A stretch of 64,000 nucleotides of DNA, from positions 1 through 64,000 of the forward strand of contig JAJPIK010000118.1 in NCBI GenBank assembly GCA_021324795.1. The letters are read 5' to 3'. The first letter of the stretch is position 1; every line of letters starts with the position of its first letter. The notes beneath the pieces were generated by a model. That model worked only from the letters and a program-made list of their open reading frames with translations. It was not told where the DNA came from and ran no database searches. This stretch comes from Chloroflexota bacterium. Its GTDB lineage: Bacteria > Chloroflexota > UBA6077 > FW602-bin22 > CADDYW01. Made by a program: the position numbers and the translations under genes. Positions 43,018-52,607 of this stretch are shown piece by piece.

Positions 43018-46000
43018 ATGCCTAGACGCGCGCTTTTACCCCGGCGCCTCGCGAAAGCTCCTTGGTATCTCGTGGTGATCGCCCTGGTCGTACTGGCACT
43101 GTTCTCGAGTACCCGCGCCGGTGCTCGCTTGGCGGAGACGGCCCAGGCCAGTTCGAATTATGATTGGCCAACGTTTGCTCACGACATGGCGCGGACCGGT
43201 TATACCTCGGTCGGGCCGGTGGGGCCATTCACCAAGCAGTGGTACCGGGACTTCTGGAGCGAGTCGAGAGAGGCGATTGCCGCGAGCTACCAACCGGTGG
43301 CCGTCCATGATTCCGTTCACAATCTCGACCTTACCTACATCGGTACGACGGCCGGCTCGCTCACTGCGCTCAACCTGGCGAACGGCGCGACCTTCTGGCG
43401 CTATCCGGCACCCGGGCAGTTCATCGGGGGCATCCTCAGCTCGCCGACGGTTGCCAATGGCATTGTTTACGTCGCGAGTCTAGACGGGAACGTCTATGCC
43501 CTTGATGGAACGAACGTCAGCAATGGGGTACCGGCCGTCAAGTGGATCTTTAACAGCGGTCGGGTCGGCGGTTACGTCAATACCCCCGCGGTCACCGCCA
43601 ATGCCGTGTTCGTAGGCAGCCGCGATGGCTACATGTACGCGCTCGATCCGAATACCGGCGCCAAGCTCTGGGAGTACAACACCGGAGCACCGATCCTGAT
43701 GAGTCCGGCCGCCGACGCGACGAAAGTCTACATCGGCGCGGAAAATATGTATGCCTACGCGTTGAACCAGGCGGATGGCTCACTCGCCTGGAAATCGGCC
43801 CAGCTCGCCGGCCAGACCTTTCGCGACTACTATCCCGTCATCGGAGACGGTCTCGTCTTCTTCCGCACCGCTCCGAATGACGCGGAGGACATTACCATCA
43901 GTGAAGGCGAGCATGTCCTCGCTTACGCTGCCAATTGTCAGGGGTATCCAATCTACCCGAATATGCCTGACTCTGGGTCCGGTAACCGTAGCGGTGTCTC
44001 CTGTTATAATCCAGTGACCAACACGACCTCTCCATTCAACTTCAAGTCAACCCCGTCAACGCAAGGATTTTCTTCCGATGCGGCCGCCTATGCCGCGGAA
44101 GACTGTACGATCCGACTCTACCTGGGCGCGAACGAGACCGGCTGTTCGCTCGATATTCCGAGCCGTCCCCAGTATCAAACGTTCTTCGCGCTCCGGCAGT
44201 CCGATGGGACCCAACCCTTCGTGGCGCCGGTTCTCTACACGGCAGGGAACAGCAATCCCGGCGAACCACCGGTCATTGATGGCAATGGAAAGATCTGGGT
44301 CGAATACCGTACCTACTACTCGGATTTTGATGAGCCGAGCTCGGCAATCTTTAAGGCCTTTGGGAGTATGGACCCGACGACCGGGGCGATCACGATTCGC
44401 AATCCGAATCCGAATCCGACCGGGTATAGCTGTGACACCTATTCCTGCGGGAATCCGAACTTCACTAACTTCTGGATGATCAGCGACGAAACCGCTTCGT
44501 ACACCATCGGGGGCAACAACTTATATCTGTATGGACGCCCTGCCGATGGTGGCTCGATGATGAACCTGACGACGGGAGATCTCGCGCCAGTCGATACAAT
44601 GTGCGGTGGCAATACCGGTGTTCGCTGCCGAGACAGCGCCGGGGGCGCCTTGCTCAATGATGGCGGGACGATCGCGGCGCGAAGCCTCGCCTACGGTTCC
44701 TTGCCACCGGATCTCAACGAAGAGATTGGACCGACAATTTTTGGGAACACGATCATCGAGGTGAACACCTCAGTCGTTGGCGCCTTTGTCGGACAGATTC
44801 CCGGCACGTCCGTCGTTGTCCAACCAACGGCAACGCCGGAGCCAGTTCAAGCGTTTACTCCGACCTCAGCACCGACGATCAACATTCCAAGCTCAGCCTC
44901 GGTCCAACACTATATTTGGGACGTCCCGACTCCCATGCAAATCGATCAGGCTGATTCGTCGGATCTCATCGCCCAATTGAACACCCTCGTCAGTCAATAT
45001 CTCAGCACGGGACGATTGGCACCCTGGTTTCTGATTCCTGGGAGACAAGTGGTCCAATTAGCTTTCTTGGATCCCGCCGAGACCGAGTATTTCTTCGGAT
45101 TGGTTTATCCGTATGTCACGCCGACGCTCCAGCAGCAGATAATTACCTTTGTTCACGCGGATCAGGCGGCGTATGATCCCATTCAATCGTTTAATGGGTA
45201 CAACTGGACGGACGGTCTCACCCTCGGAACAACGGGAGTCACGGGCGATCCGACACGCTTACGGGTGCCCTTTCCCCCGGGACCCTACGATTACCAACTG
45301 GTTCAGCGAAACCTCAGTCAGTATGCGGTTCCCCCGACCCCTTTTGATCGTCTCTACGATCTGTGGTATTACGCGTATCGGACCGGAGATTGGTCCTACC
45401 TCGAAAACAACTGGACGACGATCAATCAAACCTATTTAATCAACCAATACATTATTCCGCAGATTAATCAGGCGATCAGCACAGGGAATGATGATGCCTT
45501 GCTCGGCTTACCAACCAGCACTTCCGAACTCAATCAGGCGGGCATCAATGACTCTGCCAACCGACGGCTGAATGCGATTCTTGGCTACACGCGGATTGCC
45601 TACCATATGGCGCAAAAGTATCCGAGCAACAGCACCTACCAGGGATATCTGACCTGGGGAATCAACACCGCGACGGCGGCTCTGCAAGCACGCTTACGCT
45701 ACGTGAACAACTTCCGGCCGTCTGATGGCAACGGCACCGACGTTCGTACCAGTAGCTGGGTTGTCGCTCCTGACGTCGGAAGTGGTATTTTCGATCAGCG
45801 CATCGGCCAGCAGACAAACATCCCGGAGTATCGCGACCTGACCCCGGAGGTTGGGAAGTTTCTCGCCGATAATGCGCTTCCCGATTTCGTCCGCTACCAG
45901 AACTTCATGAACACCGTCTTCCCGACGTTCTACCTCCACAATGGCTACAGTAACCTCATCGGTGAGGAGCTTTTTGGCTATCCTTCAAACGTTCAAGGGT

Positions 46001-46218
46001 ACTTCCTCGCCAATGCCTTGGTCACGCGTCTCCCTGGTCCGCTCTTGCGGAAGTACGTTGACATTCCCGCTACCCAGGAGGACATGTACTACATCGAGCG
46101 ACTGGCCCGAACGATTGAGAACTATGGCCCACTCGGCATCGACGATAGTCGCATTCCTTTTGCCAACCAGCAACCCTCGCTCGCCGAGTATAGTGCGTCG
46201 CTGCAAGTCCAAAAGTGA
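43018..46218 (+). CDS. Secreted protein: PQQ-like beta-propeller plus large unknown C-terminal domain
   Basis: A 1066-residue exported protein with a signal or anchor helix at about 17-35. Residues 50-300 carry PQQ-type propeller blades (GNVYALDG, GYMYALDPNTGAKLWEYNTG with AYALNQADGSLAWK). The middle (300-610) is beta-rich with several paired Cys. After a Thr/Pro linker (about 600-630) comes a C-terminal region of about 420 residues, largely helical (for example NRRLNAILGYTRIAYHMAQ), that I do not recognise; it may be a toroid-type glycosidase or lyase fold. ATG 43018 follows GAGGG. A polysaccharide-related role is inferred from context. Confidence 0.7.
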   Translation: MPRRALLPRRLAKAPWYLVVIALVVLALFSSTRAGARLAETAQASSNYDWPTFAHDMARTGYTSVGPVGPFTKQWYRDFWSESREAIAASYQPVAVHDSVHNLDLTYIGTTAGSLTALNLANGATFWRYPAPGQFIGGILSSPTVANGIVYVASLDGNVYALDGTNVSNGVPAVKWIFNSGRVGGYVNTPAVTANAVFVGSRDGYMYALDPNTGAKLWEYNTGAPILMSPAADATKVYIGAENMYAYALNQADGSLAWKSAQLAGQTFRDYYPVIGDGLVFFRTAPNDAEDITISEGEHVLAYAANCQGYPIYPNMPDSGSGNRSGVSCYNPVTNTTSPFNFKSTPSTQGFSSDAAAYAAEDCTIRLYLGANETGCSLDIPSRPQYQTFFALRQSDGTQPFVAPVLYTAGNSNPGEPPVIDGNGKIWVEYRTYYSDFDEPSSAIFKAFGSMDPTTGAITIRNPNPNPTGYSCDTYSCGNPNFTNFWMISDETASYTIGGNNLYLYGRPADGGSMMNLTTGDLAPVDTMCGGNTGVRCRDSAGGALLNDGGTIAARSLAYGSLPPDLNEEIGPTIFGNTIIEVNTSVVGAFVGQIPGTSVVVQPTATPEPVQAFTPTSAPTINIPSSASVQHYIWDVPTPMQIDQADSSDLIAQLNTLVSQYLSTGRLAPWFLIPGRQVVQLAFLDPAETEYFFGLVYPYVTPTLQQQIITFVHADQAAYDPIQSFNGYNWTDGLTLGTTGVTGDPTRLRVPFPPGPYDYQLVQRNLSQYAVPPTPFDRLYDLWYYAYRTGDWSYLENNWTTINQTYLINQYIIPQINQAISTGNDDALLGLPTSTSELNQAGINDSANRRLNAILGYTRIAYHMAQKYPSNSTYQGYLTWGINTATAALQARLRYVNNFRPSDGNGTDVRTSSWVVAPDVGSGIFDQRIGQQTNIPEYRDLTPEVGKFLADNALPDFVRYQNFMNTVFPTFYLHNGYSNLIGEELFGYPSNVQGYFLANALVTRLPGPLLRKYVDIPATQEDMYYIERLARTIENYGPLGIDDSRIPFANQQPSLAEYSASLQVQK

Positions 46219-46235
46219 GTCCTCCGTACCCGTTT

Positions 46236-47891
46236 CTAGGCACCGCTCGACGGGGCTTCGCGGCGGGAAAGCCGGAAGAACCGGCCGAGCGAGCGTCCAC
46301 GTCGGCGGTAGTAGTGGTAGGCCGCCAGACCGGTGTCATTTTCGTGCGCCTGATTCAGCACCGTACCAAACAGGCGGGCACTGGTGCGATCGAGCGCGAT
46401 CCGCGCGCTGCGCGCTGCGCCCCGGCGAGTGCTCGCCGCTTTCGTCACCAACACCGTCCCGTCCACCAATCCGGCCAGGATCAAAGCGTCGGTCGCGGCG
46501 AGAATTGGCGGCGCATCGATCACCAGGAAGTCGACCGCGCTCCGCAAGGTCCGAATCAACTGCTCACCAAAGCGATTCAGCGCGTCGGCCGGAATCAGGT
46601 CGCCGGGTGCGACCCCTTTCGGGATCTGGCCGCTCGGGAGTAACCGGAGATTCGCGATCGGGGTATCGACGACATACTGGCTTGGCTCGGCTTCCGCGTT
46701 CAGGAGCAACGTGGTGAGACCAAGCTGGTTAGGAACCCCAAAAAATTTGTGGAGTGTCGGCTCGCGTAGATCGAGGTCCACCAGCAGTACGCGTTTCCCT
46801 CCCTGGGCCAGAGCGGTAGCGAGATTGGCGGCGATCGTCGATTTTCCTTCGCTGGGCGAAGGACTCGTGACCAGCACGGCCACCGACGACTGGCTGAGGC
46901 TCGCGTAGCGGAGATTGACCGCGAGCGAGCGGAAAGTCTCCGCTACCAGGGAGTCTGGCTCGGCCACCAGGACCGGCTGGCTCCGCGGCTGACGAAGGAG
47001 CTTCGAGGAAGCGATCAGCCCCAGAACCGGTGCGTTAACCAGCGTCTCGAGCTCTTCCTTGGACTTGACGGTATTATCGAGGAACTCCATGGAAAGAGCC
47101 ACCGCTGCCGCGAGCAGCATGCCCGCCAGCCCCGCTAGCGCCACGTTCGTGGTCTTTTGGGGCCCGGCTGGCGCCAAAGGCAATGTGGCTGGCTCGACGA
47201 TCGTCAGGGTATTGGGGCTGCTGCCGCCTTGCTCCGAGCTCAAGAGCGAAGAGTACGTCTTCTGCCAGTCGGCGATGTTCAAATCGAGTGCTTTGATCGC
47301 ATCCTGTTGGTCGAGGACGCCTCGGGCTGTCGTTTCCCTCGCCAGGTCAGCTTGCTTCTGAGCGCGCTCCTGCTGGGCAGCCTGGATTTTGGACTGCAAA
47401 TCGTCGAGCTGCTGCTGGATGAACGCGCGTCGGCTCTCGAGCTCCTGTCGGTTCTTCTCCGTCGGGCTGGCGAGAATCACCTGCTGGGCGAGGCCAGCCG
47501 CGATGACTTGGGCGCGTCGGGGATCGATGTCGACCACTCGGATCTCGAAGGTATCCGCGCCATAATTGTGAACTACGAGCACCTGTCCCTGAAGCTGCTG
47601 CCAGCTCATCGGCAGCTTTAAAGCCTTGATCGTCGCCGAAAGAATTGGCTCCTGCTGGACCATATCCGCGTAGGCTCCGGCGAGCTCCTGGGCGGTCGAG
47701 AATAGCCCACCCGAGGGGTTCGGGTCGTTGATCGCGTCCCCGACCATGATCGTCGTCGAGGAAACGTAGGTCCGCGGCACTTTGCGCAACGAGTAGTAGC
47801 TGACTCCCGCGGCTAACCCGCCGGCGAGAATGAGCAGCCACGACCATTTGAAGAGGACGTGCAGATATCGCTGCAGATCTACGGTATTCAC
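46236..47891 (-). CDS. Wzz/BY-kinase fusion (polysaccharide chain-length tyrosine kinase)
   Basis: A 551-residue protein combining a Wzz domain (N-terminal transmembrane helix about 14-34, coiled coil about 150-215, second helix about 250-270) with a bacterial tyrosine kinase domain. Seen are Walker A SPSPSEGKSTIAANLA, Walker A' VLLVDLDLREPTLH and Walker B FLVIDAPPI. The C-terminus holds only a short tyrosine cluster (AYHYYRRR). Such proteins control length and export of Wzy-made polysaccharides. GTG 47891 with AAGGAG 6 nt upstream, which overlaps the end of the preceding gene. It converges with the PQQ-propeller gene at a 17-bp gap. Confidence 0.9.
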   Translation of the reverse strand: MNTVDLQRYLHVLFKWSWLLILAGGLAAGVSYYSLRKVPRTYVSSTTIMVGDAINDPNPSGGLFSTAQELAGAYADMVQQEPILSATIKALKLPMSWQQLQGQVLVVHNYGADTFEIRVVDIDPRRAQVIAAGLAQQVILASPTEKNRQELESRRAFIQQQLDDLQSKIQAAQQERAQKQADLARETTARGVLDQQDAIKALDLNIADWQKTYSSLLSSEQGGSSPNTLTIVEPATLPLAPAGPQKTTNVALAGLAGMLLAAAVALSMEFLDNTVKSKEELETLVNAPVLGLIASSKLLRQPRSQPVLVAEPDSLVAETFRSLAVNLRYASLSQSSVAVLVTSPSPSEGKSTIAANLATALAQGGKRVLLVDLDLREPTLHKFFGVPNQLGLTTLLLNAEAEPSQYVVDTPIANLRLLPSGQIPKGVAPGDLIPADALNRFGEQLIRTLRSAVDFLVIDAPPILAATDALILAGLVDGTVLVTKAASTRRGAARSARIALDRTSARLFGTVLNQAHENDTGLAAYHYYRRRGRSLGRFFRLSRREAPSSGA

Positions 47892-47894
47892 GAT

Positions 47895-49586
47895 TCACTC
47901 CTTGCCGAATAACCGCACGCGTCGGGCGGCGACAGTCAGGATCAGGAGCCCAGCAGCCGCCCCGACGCCCAGAAGCAATGGCCGATCACTGTACCCCTTG
48001 ACGTCGCTAGGTTGCGGCACCGGTACGTCCGTAATAAAACCGGGGGGCGTGGGTACCGCGGTAGGTGTTGCCACGGTAGCGTGGCGCGAGGCCGCGGCCG
48101 GGTTCGCCTCGCTGGCCGTCGACCGAGCACGCGCCGGCAAAGGCACCGGCGCGACAAACGGGGCCGCGGCCTCGGCCGTGCTGTACCAGATTCCGTTTCC
48201 CACTCCCGAGCCGTTAGGGTTGTCCCTGACAAACCAGACGACCTGGAGGCGGTTCCCCTCGGCGATGGCGATCCCCGGATACTCCGGATAGGGTGGAGAA
48301 CTGGCAATGACGTCGGGGTTGGACCAGTGATCGCCGTCCCAGACGCTGTGGAGAAGCTCGCGCGTCGAACTACCGCTTGGGTAACCGACAAACACCAGGT
48401 GAACGTGGCCAGCGCTATCCGTCGCCATATCATAGCGATCAAAAGGTTTATCAACGCCCTTGGCTACCCCGGGCAGCGGCTCGGGCGCGGACCAGACGTT
48501 GCCATCCTTGGAGCGTTGAAAGTACAGGACGTCTGAATATGCGTCGCGCCAGACGAGCAGCACCTGCCCCTTTCCGTCGACGCCGACCGCTGGCTCGACC
48601 GGCAACAACTCATGCCCACCCGCCACGATCGAAGAAAATCGTCCCAGGCGAGGATCCGTGTTCTCACTTGGCACGAAGCTAGCCGTCGACCAGGTCGCTC
48701 CGCTGTCTTTCGACTGGGCATAGACAAAACCGATCGGGGCTGGCGTCCAGGCCGACACGTCGGCCGGATCGATCACTTCGTAGACCACGTGTATATCCTG
48801 GCCGGGGCCAACTGCCATTGAAAGTCGATAGTGATAGACCTCACGAGACATTTCGAGCATGAACGGCGGCGACCAATGTACCCCCCCATCTATCGAGTGG
48901 CTGTAGTAGAGCACGTAGCCGGAGTTTCCATCTAGCTCGTCCCAGACCGCATGGACAACTCCCTGCGCATCGGTCGCGATCGTCGTAAAATAGCCACCGC
49001 GCTTGGTCAGGGTTTTTTGAATTGACCAGGCTTGGGCATCTCCCCCCTGCCGCGCGTCAGCGAGCGCGATCCGCAGTTGTGGGGTGTCGTTAAAGCTCTG
49101 CGGATCCAAGATGTTCATCCCTCGATAAAAGAGGATGAGCTGTCCCTCTTGGTTGAGCGTGAGGGCTGAGCGGACGACTTCGCCCGACGGCTGCGCCATT
49201 TCGATGTCCACTGGCTTGGACCAGCCCTGACCATCCCAGTGCGTGTAGTTCAAGAGGCTGGAATCAGCGCTCGGAAGCGTCGGCTTATTGGAAGGAGCTA
49301 TGTCCGCTCCGGGCTGACCAGTGTCCGGAACTCCGGAATTCCAAACGACGTGCACTTGACCCGAGCGGTCTACCGCGATCGCCGGAAACCAAGCTCCCAC
49401 CGTATCGCCGGAGATCTTCACCGGCTGGCTCCACGGGATCGTCGCCGCGGCTGCCTCGTTGGGAAATGGCAAGATCACCACGAGGAGGACTGGCACCAGA
49501 GCCAGCAACCACGCCTTGCGGAAGAAAACCGTGATCCTGGCTAAGGTCGTCATTCCAAGTAGGCGTGTGAGCCTTTGCTCAATCAT
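47895..49586 (-). CDS. Secreted BNR-repeat (sialidase-like propeller) protein with C-terminal membrane anchor
   Basis: A 563-residue protein: signal segment about 24-46, a propeller of about 430 residues with Asp-box-like motifs (SIDGGVHWSPP, SKDSGATWSTA, SKDGNVWSAP) and repeated QVHVVW/VHAVWDE strands, an Ala/Pro/Thr linker, and a C-terminal hydrophobic helix followed by RRVRLFGKE. The sialidase catalytic Arg triad cannot be assigned, so enzymatic activity is uncertain. It lies 3 bp upstream of the Wzz/BY-kinase gene, and its start overlaps the acyltransferase stop by 8 bp. Confidence 0.78.
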   Translation of the reverse strand: MIEQRLTRLLGMTTLARITVFFRKAWLLALVPVLLVVILPFPNEAAAATIPWSQPVKISGDTVGAWFPAIAVDRSGQVHVVWNSGVPDTGQPGADIAPSNKPTLPSADSSLLNYTHWDGQGWSKPVDIEMAQPSGEVVRSALTLNQEGQLILFYRGMNILDPQSFNDTPQLRIALADARQGGDAQAWSIQKTLTKRGGYFTTIATDAQGVVHAVWDELDGNSGYVLYYSHSIDGGVHWSPPFMLEMSREVYHYRLSMAVGPGQDIHVVYEVIDPADVSAWTPAPIGFVYAQSKDSGATWSTASFVPSENTDPRLGRFSSIVAGGHELLPVEPAVGVDGKGQVLLVWRDAYSDVLYFQRSKDGNVWSAPEPLPGVAKGVDKPFDRYDMATDSAGHVHLVFVGYPSGSSTRELLHSVWDGDHWSNPDVIASSPPYPEYPGIAIAEGNRLQVVWFVRDNPNGSGVGNGIWYSTAEAAAPFVAPVPLPARARSTASEANPAAASRHATVATPTAVPTPPGFITDVPVPQPSDVKGYSDRPLLLGVGAAAGLLILTVAARRVRLFGKE

Positions 49587-50706
49587 TCAGCGCCTCTCTA
49601 GCCGACCACGTCCAAATCCGGCCGGCGTGTCCGACGACGTTGTCAATGTAGGTCTGTGCTGAGGACTGCACCATATCTGTCACCTTATCGGCAAGGTAGG
49701 CGATTGGCGCGGTCAGGGTCAGGGCACCCAAGAAGTAGAGCGCCATCGGAATCACGTAGGGCACTCTGAACAGCCAGCCGGTCAGACCGGTCAGGGCAAC
49801 CAGACCGTCGATGGCCCAGAAGCCAAAGCCCTGCCAGAGGTATACCGAATAGCTGTGCACGTTGTAGTAATCGATGACCTTCGTCGCGATTTTGCTTCGT
49901 CCGAGCCATGTCTCAATCCACGGCCGGAAGGCCAGGAAGATCGAAAGCGCGGCGATCCCAAACACGCCGTAGGCCAGATTCGGCGGGAACTTGTCGCCCT
50001 GGAGGTCACCAGTGTACCAGCCCAGGTGAACGAGGGCAAAAAGCGCCAACGCCGCGACCAGGGCAATCGCCAGGTAATCGCGCGCGCGGCGAGGGAGCAT
50101 TCCCGCGGCGTAGGCGTATCCCAGGATCAGGTTCAGCGAGTAGAAAGCGACTTCCTGCAAGAAGCCAAGATGATCGGCGCCGTGCGCGAAAGGAATAACG
50201 ATCACTAGTGCAGTGAGCCCTGCGACGAGTGGCCAGCGCCCTCGCTGATCGAAAAAGGTGCGCACCAATACCAGGTGCGCCAGTGAGACCGCGAACATCG
50301 CGCGCACGAACCACATGTACCAGCCCACGTACTGCGGAACCGTGTTCTGCGGATAGAGGGTTAGCCAACTGATGACGTCAGATTTGGACATTGGCTGCCC
50401 AGAGAGTCGAGACCAAACGTAGTACAGCGGTAAACAGACGAGCGCGAGCAAGACGTAAGGAATCAAGAGTCGGACGAGGCGCCGCGAGACGAAGCGCGAG
50501 ACTGACGGGTTACGCCGATGCGAGTAATAGAGCGCGGCACCGCTCACGAAGAAGAAAACCGGCATCTCAAAGAGAAGGTACGACTTCTGAACCGTGTAGG
50601 GGAAGAAGCTTTTGTGATAGAACGTGTGGACGAGGATCACCCAGATGATCGCTCCTCCCCGCAGATAATCGAGAAAGTCATCTCGCTGGGCGACAGACTT
50701 CTGCAC
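49579..50706 (-). CDS. Acyltransferase family 3 (OafA/WecH-like) membrane protein
   Basis: A 375-residue protein with about 10 hydrophobic segments. The N-terminus has RDDFLDYLRGGAIIWVILVHTF, containing the conserved R/D and His of acyltransferase family 3, then FEMPVFFFVSGAALYY and FVSRRLVRLLIPY. Members O-acetylate or otherwise acylate extracellular polysaccharides. GTG 50706 has GAGG 7 nt upstream. It is downstream of a membrane glycosyltransferase gene, separated by a 72-bp gap containing a REP-like palindrome. Confidence 0.88.
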   Translation of the reverse strand: MQKSVAQRDDFLDYLRGGAIIWVILVHTFYHKSFFPYTVQKSYLLFEMPVFFFVSGAALYYSHRRNPSVSRFVSRRLVRLLIPYVLLALVCLPLYYVWSRLSGQPMSKSDVISWLTLYPQNTVPQYVGWYMWFVRAMFAVSLAHLVLVRTFFDQRGRWPLVAGLTALVIVIPFAHGADHLGFLQEVAFYSLNLILGYAYAAGMLPRRARDYLAIALVAALALFALVHLGWYTGDLQGDKFPPNLAYGVFGIAALSIFLAFRPWIETWLGRSKIATKVIDYYNVHSYSVYLWQGFGFWAIDGLVALTGLTGWLFRVPYVIPMALYFLGALTLTAPIAYLADKVTDMVQSSAQTYIDNVVGHAGRIWTWSAREALND

Positions 50707-50742
50707 TCTTGTACCTCGCTCTGCTCGTCGGTGCCGGAGATT

Positions 50743-50790
50743 CCCTCATCCCTAACCCCATGCAGGGTGGGAAGAGGTTAGGGATGAGGG
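50743..50790. repeat. REP-like palindrome with perfect 15-bp arms
   Basis: CCCTCATCCCTAACC (50743-50757) pairs perfectly with GGTTAGGGATGAGGG (50776-50790), loop 18 nt. The right arm includes the stop codon of the membrane glycosyltransferase gene (50778-50780) and encodes its last residues. It could serve as a terminator-like structure between that gene and the acyltransferase gene. Confidence 0.75.
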
Positions 50791-52607
50791 AGCCGCGCTT
50801 CGGCCAGCGCGGCTGGGTTCACCTCGAAGACCTCGGTCCCTCCGACGTTGAGCACCTGCTTCAAGTATTCGGCACGGGCTGGATCGTATGAGCCAAGCTG
50901 CCGCTCGGCTGGGCCGTAGAAGACGTAGCGAACGTGGAACTGCTGGAGCGTAGCAAGCCGCTGCTGGTCCGGCGTGGCCGGATCGAAGAAGCGCTGAACG
51001 TCCAGACGTTTCTGATTGAAGTCGAGCGTTTCGGCACCGTGCGCCAGGAAGGCATGCGCGCCGGTCCAGCCCGGGAGGTAGATGCCGATCATCAGCGAGC
51101 TCAACACGACATCGCTCGGCTGAACGTGCCCATCCAGCCAGTTCAGCGCGGCGACGTCGCCCTGGCTGAGATAATACGGGTAAGTGTGCCGGTGGATGTC
51201 AACGAAGCGCCACCCGAAGATATACAGGTTGGTCAGCATTGCCGCGAGTAGAAAGAGCGCCGGCACCGTGGTGCCAAGTCGCGCCGGAGAGAGCCAGGTC
51301 GCGACGACATCTGTCCTTGGCAGCACTCCATCCGGAGAGGGGAGGGGGAGTGTCCTGTTCAGAGAATTCAAAGCCGGGTGGTGGGGCACCAATGCCGAAT
51401 CGGTGCCCGGATTCTGCGCTAGCTCTTCGATCCGTCGATTGAGCCAGGGGAGAACGTGATCGAAGAGGCCCCTGGTCGCGAGGCAAGCTAGAGCAACCTG
51501 GAAGCCGTTCAGCATCATGATCTGGAAATTGACCGGCAGATAGATGATGAACAGGACGACGACGAACCAACCGTTCAAGAAGATCTCATCATCCCGGCGC
51601 TCGGCGAGCGGCACGAAGCCGCGGAACGTCGCCAGCGCCAGCAGAAAGGTCGGACCAAGCAAAATAATGAGCTGCACGGGATCCGGAGTAAAAACGCCCA
51701 GGTTCTTGTACTGGGCGAGCACCTCCTGCCACTGTGGGCTCAGGCGACTGAGCAGAGTCCAATAGATGACCGAGGGTACCGAGATGCCGTAAAAGAGCGC
51801 GAGACTCACCAGCCAGCGCTGCCAGCGCCCCTCGCGCAGAAACATGAGAACGCCGAACGTACCGAGGACGGCGTACGCGGTCACCAGATCGTAGGTGTGC
51901 TCCATGCCCAGGATCAGGCCGAGCAGGCCGGCCAGCGCCCAGGGGTGCCAGGTCCGGTGCCGATATCCCTGGAGCGCCAGGGCGAAGATCGCGATCAGAA
52001 TCGCCGCCGAAATAATGTGATGCGGCACCGACATGAAGCCGAAGAAGCTGTTGCCGACCGGCGTGTAGAGGTCGGTTGGGTTGAGCAGGTTCCCGGTGAA
52101 GTGCTTCAGAACGACGAGCAGCCAGCCGAACCCGGAGGTCAAGCAGGTTAGCACCAGTGCGAAGCGGCGTTGCCCTCGCTTCGGAAAAACGAGCCCGCAG
52201 AACCAGTTCGCGACGACGAGGAAAAGGAGGTCCGAGATCAGGCGCAGCAACTGATTGGCGACGACAAAGCTCAAGCCGGTGTAAGCATCAATCCGACCAA
52301 TGATCCACCAAAGCAGATTGAAGAAGACCGGCGGATTCGCCTCGGGCGTGAGCTTGTTGGCAACCAGGATCTGGGTCGCTGAATCGCGTGCCCACGACAT
52401 GTATTGTGAGTAATCGTAGACGGCGTAATCGAGCCCCATGTACGCCTTGTCGGGCGGGCTCGAGAGATAGCCATAAACGTAGGGAAGTGAGGTGACGAAG
52501 AGGAGGCAGATCGCCAGGATCACTAAAAAACGGCGATCGTTTCCTTTCTCCTCGACGGAATCCCCTGACGCCGCGACCATTGATCGCGACTTAGGCGGAG
52601 TAATCAA
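50778..52607 (-). CDS. Polytopic membrane protein, GT-C glycosyltransferase-like
   Basis: A 609-residue protein with about 12 hydrophobic segments and a soluble C-terminal domain (from about 500, with FHVRYVFYGPAERQLGSYD). The first loop has an acidic motif (GLDYAVYDYSQYMSW). The family resembles bacterial DUF-type membrane proteins in glycan loci, probably a GT-C transferase; donor is unknown. Two REP-derived stretches are translated: LPLPSPDGVLP at about 425 and the C-terminal ARLPHP. Start TTG 52607 (AAGGAG 10 nt upstream) overlaps the preceding gene; ATG 52580 is possible. Confidence 0.68.
   Translation of the reverse strand: MITPPKSRSMVAASGDSVEEKGNDRRFLVILAICLLFVTSLPYVYGYLSSPPDKAYMGLDYAVYDYSQYMSWARDSATQILVANKLTPEANPPVFFNLLWWIIGRIDAYTGLSFVVANQLLRLISDLLFLVVANWFCGLVFPKRGQRRFALVLTCLTSGFGWLLVVLKHFTGNLLNPTDLYTPVGNSFFGFMSVPHHIISAAILIAIFALALQGYRHRTWHPWALAGLLGLILGMEHTYDLVTAYAVLGTFGVLMFLREGRWQRWLVSLALFYGISVPSVIYWTLLSRLSPQWQEVLAQYKNLGVFTPDPVQLIILLGPTFLLALATFRGFVPLAERRDDEIFLNGWFVVVLFIIYLPVNFQIMMLNGFQVALACLATRGLFDHVLPWLNRRIEELAQNPGTDSALVPHHPALNSLNRTLPLPSPDGVLPRTDVVATWLSPARLGTTVPALFLLAAMLTNLYIFGWRFVDIHRHTYPYYLSQGDVAALNWLDGHVQPSDVVLSSLMIGIYLPGWTGAHAFLAHGAETLDFNQKRLDVQRFFDPATPDQQRLATLQQFHVRYVFYGPAERQLGSYDPARAEYLKQVLNVGGTEVFEVNPAALAEARLPHP
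51330..51356. repeat. REP-like sequence within a coding region
   Basis: On the minus strand it reads CTCCCCCTCCCCTCTCCGGA, a half-element of the dispersed palindrome family, translated as PLPSPDG in the membrane protein. The surrounding loop lies between hydrophobic segments, where an insertion would be tolerated. Confidence 0.5.
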
